DNA from: Antribacter gilvus | GTDB lineage: Bacteria > Actinomycetota > Actinomycetes > Actinomycetales > Cellulomonadaceae | Direction: 5' to 3' | Assembly: GCF_003946865.1 (NCBI RefSeq) | Contig: NZ_QXTH01000016.1 | Location: forward strand, 1-64,000 | DNA: 64,000 bases | Part shown: in pieces, positions 43,456 to 51,793 of the stretch | Numbering within the stretch: the first letter of the stretch is position 1 | Layout of the letters: every line of letters begins with the position of its first letter | Position numbers and translations under genes: made by a program | Notes under the pieces: generated by a model | What the model was told of the DNA's origin: nothing | Databases searched by the model: none | What the model saw: the letters and a program-made list of their open reading frames with translations, nothing else

Positions 43456-43666
43456 GGGGGCCGGGCTCGCGCGGTCGAGTGGTGCAACAAGGTGTCCCGC
43501 GCTCTCGACCTCGCGCCGGCATATGCGATGGACGGGACGACGGTCGCCTGGGAGGTGGGCGCCAGAGGCTTCCGCCTGCCGACAGAAGCCGAGTGGATGG
43601 GGCGTCGGATGCCGCCTACCTCGCGTTCGGCCCCGTCGAAGAAGGTGAGGCGACTCAGCAGGTGAT
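43456..43666 (+). pseudogene. Fragment of a formylglycine-generating-enzyme (FGE-sulfatase) domain protein
   Basis: The frame opens after TAA 43453-43455 and reads AVEWCNKVSRALDLAPAYAM, then DGTTVAWEVGARGFRLPTEAEW at 43537-43596. The AVxxCNxLSxxxGLxPAY and GFRLPTEAEW blocks are diagnostic of SUMF1/FGE domains. After EAEW the match stops and the frame runs on as Arg-rich sequence to a stop. There is no start codon at the expected place and the conserved active-site part is missing, so it is an internal piece of about 45 residues of a protein normally over 200. Confidence 0.8.
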
Positions 43667-43760
43667 GATCGATGACGACCGCCTGATGGGCGAGGTCGTC
43701 CTGGATCTGAACAGCGATGGCAGACTGCTCGGGATTGAGTTCTTAGGTTTTTTCGGATGA
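43593..43760 (+). CDS. DUF2283-like small protein or remnant
   Basis: From GTG 43593 a 55-codon frame reads SDAAYLAFGPVEEGEATQQV, MIDDDRLMGEVVLDLNSDG and RLLGIEFLG, matching DUF2283 (DADAAYL near the start, GxxLGIEFL near the end). DUF2283 proteins have about 50-70 residues, so nearly the whole domain is present, but the first few residues are replaced by the FGE fragment, which overlaps it in another frame. DUF2283 genes are often carried on mobile elements and near toxin-antitoxin loci. No good ribosome site is visible. Confidence 0.55.
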   Translation: MDGASDAAYLAFGPVEEGEATQQVMIDDDRLMGEVVLDLNSDGRLLGIEFLGFFG

Positions 43761-43837
43761 CAGGGACTGCCTGACCTGGTCGTCAAACCGTCCTCTCGGA
43801 TCATCCGCGCGCCGTTCGGACAGTACTGGAGCCGCAG

Positions 43838-44599
43838 ATGAGCGGGAAGTCTCTTGTGAAGTACCCGTTGCTCTGGCAACTGCTGGAGACACTCGACGGC
43901 GACGTCGGGCCCGATTCTGCCGATCACCTAGGTGCCTCGGCGCGGATGTGCTCGCCGAAGCAGGCCCGACGGCTGGCCGAGGAGTGGACCACCCTCATAG
44001 CTCACGGGGAGGTCTTGCGTCTCGTAGACCCGGAGGGTGTGGCGTTCGTCGGCGACGCGGCCCGGGCGGCATGGATCGCCGTGCTCGTCAGGGGCCGGCG
44101 GGAGGCGGTTCGGTTTGCTGAGGCTGGCGGCGGCACTGTCCCGTGGGACCCGGCGTTCGCTCTCGACCTCGACCCGGTCTTCGAGGAGGTCTACGAGGAC
44201 CTGACCGGGCAGTCCCGCGAGGGCTTCTCGTGGCAGCCCGGGGTCTCGTACGTGGTGCACGACAGCGAGCACGCGTTTCGAGCCGTCCCGCTCGTCCGAG
44301 CGCGCCTGCTCGACATCGGCAGGCTCCTCGAGCACAGCGACGCGATGACGGCGGCGATGGCGGCAGCCGGTCTCGAAGCGCTTGTGATGTCAGTGTGGCC
44401 ATGGCCCGAAGCCAAGCGAGAGAACCGGGTAGTCATGTCCGGACCCGCCGCGCAGCTGGAGATCGTCTTCGACTCCGACCGGGCCGGGGAGATGTCGCCC
44501 GACGACGCAGCGGAGTTGGTCCGGGCAGGTCTAGCCGCTGTGGCACGCCGGACCGGACTGGCGGTACCGAGAGAGATCGAGGCATCCCTGGGCGGATAA
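43838..44599 (+). CDS. Hypothetical protein in the element scar
   Basis: 253 residues, ATG 43838 after a weak GGAGCC. Soluble, acidic, with Trp-rich blocks (KYPLLWQLLETLDG, RLAEEWTTLI, AARAAWIAVLV, VMSVWPWPEAKRENR). The end is a helical EMSPDDAAELVRAGLAAVARRTG. I recognise no family. It has no operon partner; neighbours on both sides are remnants or orphans, so it is probably cargo of the former element. Confidence 0.6.
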   Translation: MSGKSLVKYPLLWQLLETLDGDVGPDSADHLGASARMCSPKQARRLAEEWTTLIAHGEVLRLVDPEGVAFVGDAARAAWIAVLVRGRREAVRFAEAGGGTVPWDPAFALDLDPVFEEVYEDLTGQSREGFSWQPGVSYVVHDSEHAFRAVPLVRARLLDIGRLLEHSDAMTAAMAAAGLEALVMSVWPWPEAKRENRVVMSGPAAQLEIVFDSDRAGEMSPDDAAELVRAGLAAVARRTGLAVPREIEASLGG

Positions 44600-44688
44600 C
44601 GACGTGAGGCAGTTCTGTCTCGGGTTCGTTCTGCATCCTCCACACCGTCGGCACCACGTGCGTTGTGCCGGGACCGGGGCATCTCCTT

Positions 44689-45240
44689 CTATCCCCCGAA
44701 GATTGGGAAGATGTACTTCTGTTGGCAGAGCCATGCTTCGTCGACGTTGAGACCTGTCTTCTCGACGGCGGAAATCTTTGAGGTGATTGTTCCTTCGTCG
44801 TCGCCGACCACTACGGTATCGACGTCGGCAGCCTCGAGGCATTCGACAAACTCGGCGTAGGCGGATTCCCGTTCAGCTCCCGTGAGTTCGAGACCGCTCA
44901 AGTATTCGGACTCGATGGTGTTGAGGTGTTCAGCCGTGCATGCTCCGTAGGCTGCGTCCACCGCCGCCGTGGCATCCTCACCGCCGGATGTGGTGATCGA
45001 GAAGCCGTAGGTGAGACCGTCGGGCGAGAGCTCGACCTCGCTCACGTCGAACCCTTCCTGGGCGACGCATTCGGCCGCCTGTTCCACGGCAGCGCGATAG
45101 TCGGCTTCTGACGGCAGCGCGCTCGCCTGGGAACTCGCCGAGCAGGCAGCGATAGTCAGAGTGGCTGCGATCGAGACCGCAGTCGCTCCGAATCGGGAAG
45201 CGCGTTTCGGGCGCGCGTCCGAGCCCATACGACTCAGCAT
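44689..45240 (-). CDS. Small secreted lipoprotein of unknown function
   Basis: 183 residues from ATG 45240 (ATG 45228 is an alternative). Signal with basic region KRASRF, hydrophobic VSIAATLTIAA and lipobox IAAC. The mature part is acidic and contains four further Cys (AAECVAQEG, YGACTAEH, FVECLEA, WLCQQKY), consistent with two disulfides. Resembles, in style, the short Cys-containing lipoproteins common in actinobacteria; no family recognised. Slightly lower GC than the core genes. Convergent with 43838-44599. Confidence 0.65.
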   Translation of the reverse strand: MLSRMGSDARPKRASRFGATAVSIAATLTIAACSASSQASALPSEADYRAAVEQAAECVAQEGFDVSEVELSPDGLTYGFSITTSGGEDATAAVDAAYGACTAEHLNTIESEYLSGLELTGAERESAYAEFVECLEAADVDTVVVGDDEGTITSKISAVEKTGLNVDEAWLCQQKYIFPIFGG

Positions 45241-45458
45241 GCCAGAGTGCGTCCAGTCGAGCAGTCGATTGTCTGAGTGGGGCCTCGGTAGGCGATCGCC
45301 TGGGACCGGTATCGAGATGGTGGGCCACTCTCGATGGGGAGGGAAGGGAAGTCGTGGGCCGGTCGGCCGGGAGGATGAACTTTTACGTAGCCCCGTTGGC
45401 GATTTTCCACACCTTCCATACAGCGCCGCAGAACGGGATCTGGGCCGGTTGGCCGCTC

Positions 45459-46121
45459 TCAGCGGCGCGTGGCGCGGCCGTGCAGGTCGACCCTCTTCCA
45501 TCGCCCGCCGACGCGGCGGCGTGTGGCGCGTTCCCCGGGTTCGAGGTCGAGGACGTCGAGGAGCGTGGGATCGTGCTCGACGAAGTGGTGAAGGTGGCTG
45601 ATCCTGCCGTTGTCGACGGTTCCGTCGGACGTCCCGACGAGCTGCCATGTCCCGTCGTCGGCGGCGTGCGAGACGGACAGGATGGGTTCTACCCCGGCCA
45701 GCACCTGCTCGGTGGCGATGCTTGTCGTGCCGAGGATGCAGTGCCGCAACCAGGAAGCGCGGCTGTCCCGCACCATCACGATGTCCACGACCGCCCAGAC
45801 GAACGGCAGGTCCTCGTGGGCCCGGGACTCGGCCGCGGTCAGGTCCGGGCCGCCCTGCGGCACCGTCTCGAACGGTTCGTCGACCAGGCCGTATGCGATG
45901 TCGCCCTCATGCTGGCGCACAGCCGCGTGGAACGTCCCACCCCCCTCGTTGCCGACGCCGATCCCGACCGTCACGCGCCCGCCGTTCCCACCCGGGGTCC
46001 AGCCGAGCGCGTAGGACGCGAGCTCGCCGCGCGGACCGACGAACTCGCCGAAGGCCCGCCAGTCGGTTCCGTGCTCAGCCACCGTCTGGACGAGACGCCC
46101 CTCGTCCACCCTGATCTTCAT
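45459..46121 (-). CDS. Hypothetical protein with a DUF2185 (Imm33)-like C-terminus
   Basis: 220 residues. The N-terminal two-thirds are unrecognised (FGEFVGPRGELASYALGWTP, DLPFVWAVVDIVMVRDS). The end, WQLVGTSDGTVDNGRISHLH then HFVEHDPTLLDVLDLEPGERA, resembles the HLxHLxxxDPxLxxLLDLPxG pattern I associate with DUF2185/Imm33, an immunity-protein domain of polymorphic toxin systems. This is a pattern judgement only. There is no adjacent toxin gene in the window; it would be an orphan immunity gene within the element scar. Confidence 0.5.
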   Translation of the reverse strand: MKIRVDEGRLVQTVAEHGTDWRAFGEFVGPRGELASYALGWTPGGNGGRVTVGIGVGNEGGGTFHAAVRQHEGDIAYGLVDEPFETVPQGGPDLTAAESRAHEDLPFVWAVVDIVMVRDSRASWLRHCILGTTSIATEQVLAGVEPILSVSHAADDGTWQLVGTSDGTVDNGRISHLHHFVEHDPTLLDVLDLEPGERATRRRVGGRWKRVDLHGRATRR

Positions 46122-46556
46122 GACCGGAGGGTACTAGGCGGCTCGACACGCAGTGTTGACGAGGTGAGGAGGCACTTGTTCGACGGGGCGCCAGTCGGGT
46201 TTGGTCCAGCCGAACGACTCAGGATCTGGCTCCCGGTCGCCATGCTGGCGATCCCGTCTGCCGGCGGCTCCACCTGACGCGTGACACGGCCACGACAACC
46301 CGGCACGCACGACAACGATCCTCGACAGGCCATCGTGCAGTTGGAAACTTGTCGAGGTATTTCAAACCCGATCGACGGCTCCACGTACACGCGGACCATC
46401 CGGGTGTAGTTCCGGTACGTCGACGGCGCCAGCGTCCGCGACTTCACGTACTCCGCCGCCCACTCCGAGAGGGTCCACCGCTTCGGGGTGGGAGTGTCCC
46501 CGCGTGTCCACCACGCTCAGCAATGTCACCGCAGGTCACAGGCATAAAACACCTGG
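46122..46556. other. Intergenic stretch with integrase remnant
   Basis: 435 bp between the hypothetical gene and tRNA-Val. Apart from the integrase fragment (46365-46505) I see no open gene. The sequence next to the tRNA 3' end is where an attachment site would lie, but I see no second copy of the tRNA end in the window. Confidence 0.5.
46365..46505 (-). pseudogene. N-terminal fragment of a tyrosine recombinase (integrase)
   Basis: On the minus strand the frame reads RWTLSEWAAEYVKSRTLAPS then TYRNYTRMVRVYVEPSIG, the SAM-like N-terminal DNA-binding domain of phage-type integrases (family wording: LxPSTxxxYxxxVRxxxxPxIG). A stop lies upstream in frame, no start codon is present, and after PSIG the sequence becomes unrelated. 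The catalytic RHRRHY part is absent. It points away from the tRNA 3' end 52 bp away, the usual layout for an integrase at an attachment site. Confidence 0.75.
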
Positions 46557-46632
46557 TGGTGGGCCCGGCCGGGTTCGAACCGACGACATCCACGGTGTAA
46601 GCGTGGCGCTCTACCAGCTGAGCTACAGGCCC
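46557..46632 (-). tRNA. tRNA-Val (anticodon TAC)
   Basis: The minus strand folds as a complete tRNA. The acceptor is GGGCCTG with CGGGCCC, and the D-arm contains AGCTCAGCTGGTAGAGC. The anticodon stem CCACG/CGTGG has loop CTTACAC (anticodon TAC, reading GTA). The T-arm is GTCGGTTCGAACCCGGC, and the discriminator A is followed by an encoded CCA. It is the likely integration site of the element whose remains lie on its 3' side. Confidence 0.95.
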
Positions 46633-46667
46633 TGGCAGCGCCTCAGAATACCTGGCCGACGGTGTTT

Positions 46668-46702
46668 CGGTGGCCGGGCTCGGCGAACGAGCCCGGCCAC
46701 CG
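46668..46702 (-). terminator. Terminator of the peroxiredoxin gene
   Basis: Perfect 15-bp arms (46668-46682 and 46688-46702) with a 5-nt loop, 9 bp after the peroxiredoxin stop. Confidence 0.75.
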
Positions 46703-46711
46703 TGACGCCGA

Positions 46712-47197
46712 TCAGATCGTGGTGAGCGCCTGGCGGTAGCCCTCGAGGTCGCGGCGCTGCCCGCGAGGGTTGACCACGGCCCAGCGGACGATCCCGTCAG
46801 CATCGATCAGGAACGAACCGCGCAGCGCGTGCCCGCTGTTCTCGTCGAAGACGCCGAACGCGCGGGCGGCCTCGCCGTGGGGCCAGAAGTCGGAGAGGAG
46901 GTCGAAGCCGAAGCCTTCCTTCTCCTGCCAGGCCTTCAGGGTGAAGACCGGGTCGGTGGAGACGGCCAGCAGGCGCACGCCGGCGGTCTCGAAGTCCTCG
47001 ATGTTGTCCCGGAGCTCGCAGAGCTCGCCGGTGCACGTGCCGGAGAACGCGAACGGGTAGAACACGACCAGCACAGCCTCGCCGCGCAGGTCGGCGAGGT
47101 GGACGGGCGTGCCGTGCGTGTCGGGCAGCGTCAGGTCGGGTGCTGGGTCTCCCGGACGTGGTGCCGCTTCGGAGAGGACCTCAGCGGCCACGGCCAC
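46712..47197 (-). CDS. AhpE-like peroxiredoxin
   Basis: 161 residues from GTG 47197 (GTG 47191 is also possible); the start overlaps the end of the DUF3052 gene by 17 bp. The thioredoxin-fold peroxidatic motif is FYPFAFSGTCTGELCELRD, with peroxidatic Cys55 and a second Cys60. Further blocks are LLAVSTDPVFTLKAWQEKEGF, FPLLSDFWPHG-like FDLLSDFWPHGEAARAFGVFDE and RGSFLIDADGIVRWAVVN. It reduces peroxides in the cytoplasm, as AhpE does in mycobacteria. The pairing with DUF3052 upstream of aceE is common in actinobacteria. Confidence 0.9.
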   Translation of the reverse strand: MAVAAEVLSEAAPRPGDPAPDLTLPDTHGTPVHLADLRGEAVLVVFYPFAFSGTCTGELCELRDNIEDFETAGVRLLAVSTDPVFTLKAWQEKEGFGFDLLSDFWPHGEAARAFGVFDENSGHALRGSFLIDADGIVRWAVVNPRGQRRDLEGYRQALTTI

Positions 47198-47627
47198 GGA
47201 ACCCGAGGCGCGTCGCGGACCAGTCGGTGGCGATCGACATGGTGCTGGTGGTCTGCAGGCCGGCCGTGGTCGCGGCCTCCTGGATGTCGCTGTGGCCCAC
47301 ATGGCCGGGTCGGCCGGGCTTCGGCGTGAAGAGCCAGATGAGACCGCCGTCGTCGAGGACGGTCAGCACGTCGACGAGCGCGTCGCCGAGGTCACCGTCA
47401 CCGTCGCGCCACCACAGGATCACACCGTCGGTGACGTCGTCGTAGTCCTCGTCGACCAGCTCGGCGCCGATGACGTCCTCGACTGCAGCGCGCAGGTCGT
47501 CGTCGACATCGTCCCCCCAGCCGAACTCCTGCACGACCTGGCCTGCGGTGAAGCCGAGTCGTGCTCCGCCGGTCGGTTCTGCGCCCTGGGGATCAGCACT
47601 GCCCTGGGGATCCGTGGTCTGTCCCAC
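47181..47627 (-). CDS. DUF3052 family protein
   Basis: 148 residues from GTG 47627 (GAAGGACC upstream). After a disordered start (DPQGSADPQGAEPTGG) the conserved domain reads ARLGFTAGQVVQEFGWGDDV, then GVILWWRDGDGDLGDALVDV and IWLFTPKPGRPGHVGHSDIQEAATTAGL. Strongly acidic, cytoplasmic, actinobacteria-specific and often next to an AhpE-type gene and aceE, as here; function unknown. It shares a 432-bp divergent region with aceE. Confidence 0.9.
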   Translation of the reverse strand: MGQTTDPQGSADPQGAEPTGGARLGFTAGQVVQEFGWGDDVDDDLRAAVEDVIGAELVDEDYDDVTDGVILWWRDGDGDLGDALVDVLTVLDDGGLIWLFTPKPGRPGHVGHSDIQEAATTAGLQTTSTMSIATDWSATRLGFRGRGR

Positions 47628-48059
47628 TTTGGTCCTTCGTTCCTTCCGTCGCTGGTCTGGACGACTGTGCCGTCCTTTCGTCGCAAAGGTAGTGCACGCA
47701 CAGTGCCAGTGCCTCACCAGGCGCCTCCGACGGCGCGCCGCCACGCCGTCGGGCACCGTGCCCATGACCGGATGCGGACCCAACGACTGGGTCTCACCGT
47801 GCTGATACGCCGTCTCATTCCGGGCATAAGTAACGCAGATCACGCGGCCTTGACCCGCCCATGGTGTCAACCCCGCTGTGAAGGGGACAGAATGTGTGAT
47901 GACCACCTGTCACGTGGGAGGGCGCCGAGGCTTACCACCCGGTGGTCCCCGTACGTGACGGGACGCTGACAGGGCGGCCCGGGGCAACAACGCCCCGCTA
48001 GGCCGCACGAATCTGGACGACGCGGCCGACGCCGCGAAGTCAAGACAGAAGGGTTGCTG
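47628..48059. other. Divergent regulatory region between DUF3052 and aceE (432 bp)
   Basis: No gene. Two structures are visible. ACCACC-C-GGTGGT at 47934-47946 is a 13-bp perfect dyad. A composite hairpin at 47974-48006 pairs GCGGCC with GGCCGC and CGGGGC with GCCCCG (loop AACAAC, 3-nt bulge), ending 53 nt before the aceE start and therefore probably in its leader RNA. Confidence 0.5.
47974..48006 (+). promoter_or_regulatory. Hairpin in the aceE 5' leader
   Basis: Outer arms 47974-47979 and 48001-48006, inner arms 47980-47985 and 48 bp-scale continuation 47992-47997, loop 47986-47991, bulge 47998-48000; 12 base pairs in all. Could be an mRNA stabiliser, attenuator or protein site. Confidence 0.4.
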
Positions 48060-50807
48060 GTGGCTTCGTTTGACGAGACCGGACCGCTGATCAACGGTCT
48101 GCTCAGCGCTGTGCCGGACATCGACCCCGCCGAGACGGCGGAGTGGGTCGAGTCGTTCGACGGCCTGATCGACGACAAGGGCGGCCCGCGGGCCCGGTAC
48201 GTCATGCTCAACCTGCTCCGGCGGGCCCGAGAGCGCAACGTGCACATCCCGGCGTCCATGGCCACGCCGTACGTGAACACGATCGGCGTCCACGAGGAGC
48301 CGTACTTCCCGGGTGACGAGGCCATCGAGCGGCGCTACCGCTCGTGGATCCGCTGGAACGCGGCCGTCATGGTCACGCGCGCCCAGCGCCCCGGCCTGTC
48401 GGTGGGCGGCCACATCTCCTCGTACGCGTCGGTGTCGACGCTGTACGAGGTGGGCCTCAACCACTTCTTCCGCGGCAAGGACCACCCGGGCGGTGGCGAC
48501 CAGATCTACTTCCAGGGCCACGCGTCCCCGGGCGTCTACGCGCGCGCCTTCCTCGAGGGTCGCCTGAGCGCGGACCAGCTCGACGGGTTCCGTCAGGAGA
48601 AGTCGCACCCGGGCGGCGGCCTGCCGTCGTACCCGCACCCGCGTCTCATGCCGGACTTCTGGGAGTTCCCGACGGTGTCGATGGGCCTTGGCCCGGCCTC
48701 GGCGATCTACCAGGCGTGGACCAACAAGTACCTGCACAACCGCGGGATCAAGGACACCAGCCAGCAGGACGTCTGGGCGTACCTCGGCGACGGCGAGATG
48801 GACGAGCCCGAGAGCCGCGGCATGATCCAGCTCGCGGCGCAGCAGCAGCTCGACAACCTCACGTTCATCGTGAACTGCAACCTGCAGCGTCTCGACGGCC
48901 CCGTCCGCGGCAACGGCAAGATCATCCAGGAGCTCGAGGCCCAGTTCCGCGGCGCCGGCTGGAACGTCATCAAGGTCGTGTGGGGCCGCGAGTGGGACGC
49001 CCTGCTCAACGCCGACAAGGACCGTTCGCTCGTCAACCTGATGAACGTCACGCCCGACGGCGACTACCAGACGTACCGGGCCGAGTCGGGCGCGTTCATC
49101 CGCGAGCACTTCTTCGGGCGCGACCCGCGCACGAAGGCGCTCGTGGAGAACATGACCGACGAGGACATCTGGAACCTCAAGCGCGGCGGTCACGACTACC
49201 GCAAGCTCTACGCGGCCTACTCGGCGGCGCGCTCCCACACGGGCCAGCCGACGATCATCCTGGCCCACACCATCAAGGGCTACGGCCTGGGGTCCGGCTT
49301 CGCCGGCCGCAACGCCACGCACCAGATGAAGAAGCTCAAGGGCGAAGAGCTCAAGTCGCTGCGCGACTCGCTGCACATCCCGATCTCCGACGCGGAGATC
49401 GAGGAGAACCCGTACCTGCCGCCGTACTACCACCCGGGCGCCGACGCCCCGGAGATCCAGTACATGCAGGACCGCCGCCGCAAGCTGGGCGGCTACGTCC
49501 CCGAGCGCCGTCAGTCGGCCAAGCAGCTGACACTGCCCGGCGACAAGACGTACGAGCTGCTGAAGAAGGGCTCGGGCACGCAGGAGGTCGCCACGACGAT
49601 GTCGTTCGTGCGCCTGCTCAAGGACCTGTTCAAGGCCCCGGAGTTCGGCAACCGCATCGTCCCGATCATCCCGGACGAGGCTCGCACGTTCGGCCTCGAC
49701 TCGATCTTCCCGAGCGCCAAGATCTTCAACACGCTCGGCCAGCACTACCTCGCCGTCGACCGCGAGCTGATGCTGAGCTACAAGGAGTCCGAGCAGGGCC
49801 AGATCATGCACACCGGCATCAACGAGGCCGGTTCCGCCGCCGCGTTCCAGTCGGTGGGCACGGCGTACGCCACGCACGGCGAGCCGATGATCCCGGTCTA
49901 CATCTTCTACTCGATGTTCGGCTTCCAGCGGACCGGCGACCAGTTCTGGGCCGCCGGCGACCAGCTCACGCGCGGCTTCATCATCGGCGCCACCGCGGGC
50001 CGCACCACCCTCACGGGTGAGGGCCTGCAGCACGCCGACGGCCACTCGCCGCTCATCGCGGGCACCAACACGGCGATCGTGCAGTACGACCCGGCCTTCG
50101 GGTACGAGATCCGCCACATCATCCGCGACGGCATCGAGCGCATGTACGGCGACGGTTCCGACGGCCGCGACCAGAACGTCATGTACTACATGACGGTCTA
50201 CAACGAGCCGATGGTCCAGCCGGCCGAGCCCGAGGACGTGGACGTCGAGGGCATCAAGCGCGGCATCCACCGCATCGCGGTCTCCGACGCGGAGGGCCCC
50301 AAGGCCCAGCTCCTCGCCTCCGGCGTGGGCGTGCCGTGGGCGCTCGAGGCGCAGCACCTGCTGCGCGAGGACTGGGGCGTGTCCGCCGACGTCTGGTCCG
50401 TGACCAGCTGGAACGAGCTGCGCCGCGACGCGCTCGCCGCCGAGCACGACGCGTTCGTGAACCCCGCGGCCGAGCCGCGCACGCCGTACGTCACCGCGAG
50501 GCTCTCCGAGGGTCAGGGCCCGTTCGTCGCCTCCAGCGACTACGACCACCTGGTCCCCGACCAGATCCGCGCCTGGGTCCCCGGCGACTACGCGGTGCTC
50601 GGCGCCGACGGCTTCGGCTTCTCGGACACCCGCGCCGCGGCCCGTCGCCACTTCCTCATCGACGGCCCGTCCATGGTGGTGAAGACCCTGCAGGTCCTCG
50701 CCCGCCGCGGCGAGGTCCCGGCCGAGGTCGTGGGCCAGGCCATCGAGAAGTACCGCCTCCTCGACGTCACCGCCGGCACGTCCGGCAGCGCGGGCGGCGA
50801 GAGCTGA
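48060..50807 (+). CDS. aceE: Pyruvate dehydrogenase E1 component (homodimeric type)
   Basis: 915 residues from GTG 48060 (AGAAGGG 6 nt upstream; the TTG at 48054 has poorer spacing). It oxidatively decarboxylates pyruvate with thiamine diphosphate as E1 of the pyruvate dehydrogenase complex. Visible landmarks are [54 protein letters not shown] (ThDP/Mg binding GDGEMDEPE), TIKGYGLG and [20 protein letters not shown]. The length fits the E. coli/actinobacterial homodimeric form; the alpha/beta form is split in two. It is monocistronic and closed by a very strong palindromic terminator. Confidence 0.96.
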   Translation: MASFDETGPLINGLLSAVPDIDPAETAEWVESFDGLIDDKGGPRARYVMLNLLRRARERNVHIPASMATPYVNTIGVHEEPYFPGDEAIERRYRSWIRWNAAVMVTRAQRPGLSVGGHISSYASVSTLYEVGLNHFFRGKDHPGGGDQIYFQGHASPGVYARAFLEGRLSADQLDGFRQEKSHPGGGLPSYPHPRLMPDFWEFPTVSMGLGPASAIYQAWTNKYLHNRGIKDTSQQDVWAYLGDGEMDEPESRGMIQLAAQQQLDNLTFIVNCNLQRLDGPVRGNGKIIQELEAQFRGAGWNVIKVVWGREWDALLNADKDRSLVNLMNVTPDGDYQTYRAESGAFIREHFFGRDPRTKALVENMTDEDIWNLKRGGHDYRKLYAAYSAARSHTGQPTIILAHTIKGYGLGSGFAGRNATHQMKKLKGEELKSLRDSLHIPISDAEIEENPYLPPYYHPGADAPEIQYMQDRRRKLGGYVPERRQSAKQLTLPGDKTYELLKKGSGTQEVATTMSFVRLLKDLFKAPEFGNRIVPIIPDEARTFGLDSIFPSAKIFNTLGQHYLAVDRELMLSYKESEQGQIMHTGINEAGSAAAFQSVGTAYATHGEPMIPVYIFYSMFGFQRTGDQFWAAGDQLTRGFIIGATAGRTTLTGEGLQHADGHSPLIAGTNTAIVQYDPAFGYEIRHIIRDGIERMYGDGSDGRDQNVMYYMTVYNEPMVQPAEPEDVDVEGIKRGIHRIAVSDAEGPKAQLLASGVGVPWALEAQHLLREDWGVSADVWSVTSWNELRRDALAAEHDAFVNPAAEPRTPYVTARLSEGQGPFVASSDYDHLVPDQIRAWVPGDYAVLGADGFGFSDTRAAARRHFLIDGPSMVVKTLQVLARRGEVPAEVVGQAIEKYRLLDVTAGTSGSAGGES

Positions 50808-50834
50808 CCTCGCCCTCCTGAGCGGCAGTCCTGA

Positions 50835-50892
50835 GGTACGACGACGGACCGGTCACCTTCCGTACGGAAGGTGACCGGTCCGTCGTCGTACC
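50835..50892. terminator. 58-bp perfect palindrome: bidirectional terminator between aceE and the CHAD gene
   Basis: Every base from 50835 to 50892 pairs about the centre (50863/50864): two 29-nt arms with no spacer. It lies 27 bp after the aceE stop and 3 bp before the CHAD stop on the other strand, so it serves both. It contains the restriction-like words ACCGGT and CCGTACGG. No U-tract on either side. Confidence 0.85.
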
Positions 50893-50895
50893 CGG

Positions 50896-51711
50896 TCAGT
50901 GCAGGGCTTCCCGGCGGGCGTGGAGGTCGGCCAGGGCGGCCGGGAGGTCCGCCAGGGCCGCGAGGGAACGCTCCTGGCACCAGCCGACGACGGCGTCGGC
51001 CGCCGGGGAGCCGTCCGCCTGGGACCGGACGTGCTCGGCGAGCAGGAGGGCGTCGCGGTGGTCGCCGAGGAGCGACTGGATCCGGTGGCCGGCTCGGCCG
51101 AGGGCCTTCGTGCGGCCGCCGAGCAGCCCGGCCGACCGGACCGCGTCGCAGGTGTGCCGGAGCCGCCGGGCCGCCTTGCGCAGCGCGTGGGCGGCCTCGG
51201 GCCCGTCGAGGCGACCGGCGGCCTCCAGGGTGCGGTCGGCCTGGCGGCGCACGGCACGCCGGGCCGCCTTCTTCGCGGGCCGGCCCGCCCGGTCGGCGAG
51301 CGGGGGAGCGTCCGCCCACGCGGCCAGCGCCTTACGGAGCTCGCGGCCGCGGCGGGACCGCGTCCAGCGCACCGCCTGGGCGTGGGCACGCTCGTGGGCG
51401 GCATGCAGCTCGTCGACGAGCGCGGAACGGTCCTCCTCGTCGAGGCCGACGGCGTCGGCCGCCTCGGCCAGCTGCGCGGCGCGGACCTCCAGGTCGCGGG
51501 CCCGCCCCAGGGCGTCGCCCCACACCTTGAGCTCAGCGCGGAGTCCCGCGGTGGCGTCCCGGTCGAGGTACCTGCGGAACGCGGCGAGCACGTTCCGCAG
51601 GCGCCTTACGGAGGTGCGCAGCCGGTGCACGGCCTCCGGCTCGTCGGCGATCGCTGCGGGGACGCCGTCGTCGATCCGGCGCACGAGCTCCCCGACCGCG
51701 AGGGACAGCAC
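50896..51711 (-). CDS. CHAD-domain protein
   Basis: 271 residues from GTG 51711. Entirely helical and very rich in Arg and Ala. The two CHAD repeats open with EAVHRLRTSVRRLRNVLAAFRRYL and EAAHALRKAARRLRHTCDAV; conserved His and Arg residues line a basic pore that binds inorganic polyphosphate. No CYTH (triphosphatase) domain is attached. The frame stays open and homologous-looking for a few codons upstream of the GTG (TAGE) but offers no better start. Ends 3 bp from the bidirectional terminator. Confidence 0.85.
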   Translation of the reverse strand: MLSLAVGELVRRIDDGVPAAIADEPEAVHRLRTSVRRLRNVLAAFRRYLDRDATAGLRAELKVWGDALGRARDLEVRAAQLAEAADAVGLDEEDRSALVDELHAAHERAHAQAVRWTRSRRGRELRKALAAWADAPPLADRAGRPAKKAARRAVRRQADRTLEAAGRLDGPEAAHALRKAARRLRHTCDAVRSAGLLGGRTKALGRAGHRIQSLLGDHRDALLLAEHVRSQADGSPAADAVVGWCQERSLAALADLPAALADLHARREALH

Positions 51712-51793
51712 CTCGCCCGCGGTCTCGGGGCGTGTCGTGGTCGTAGCGATACGTCCAGGCTAGGCGCGCCGGACGGCGCGCGCATCAGGGTGC

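Larger units (their letters stand above)
43347..43837. other. Gene-poor junction (491 bp) between core genes and the element scar
   Basis: This stretch holds the promoter region of the permease gene (43347-43450), then two overlapping coding remnants described separately: a formylglycine-generating-enzyme fragment (43456-43666) and a DUF2283-like ORF (43593-43760). The rest up to 43837 shows no structure I can support. Confidence 0.5.

Noticed and set aside
46504-46725. Small ORF across the tRNA with GRVRTDDIHGVSVALYQLSY
   Set aside because: This peptide is the well-known false protein produced by translating a tRNA-Val gene on the wrong strand.
47901-47925. CRP-like site TGTGA ... TCAC upstream of aceE
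   Set aside because: The half-sites are separated by 10 bp instead of 6, so it does not fit the CRP/GlxR consensus.
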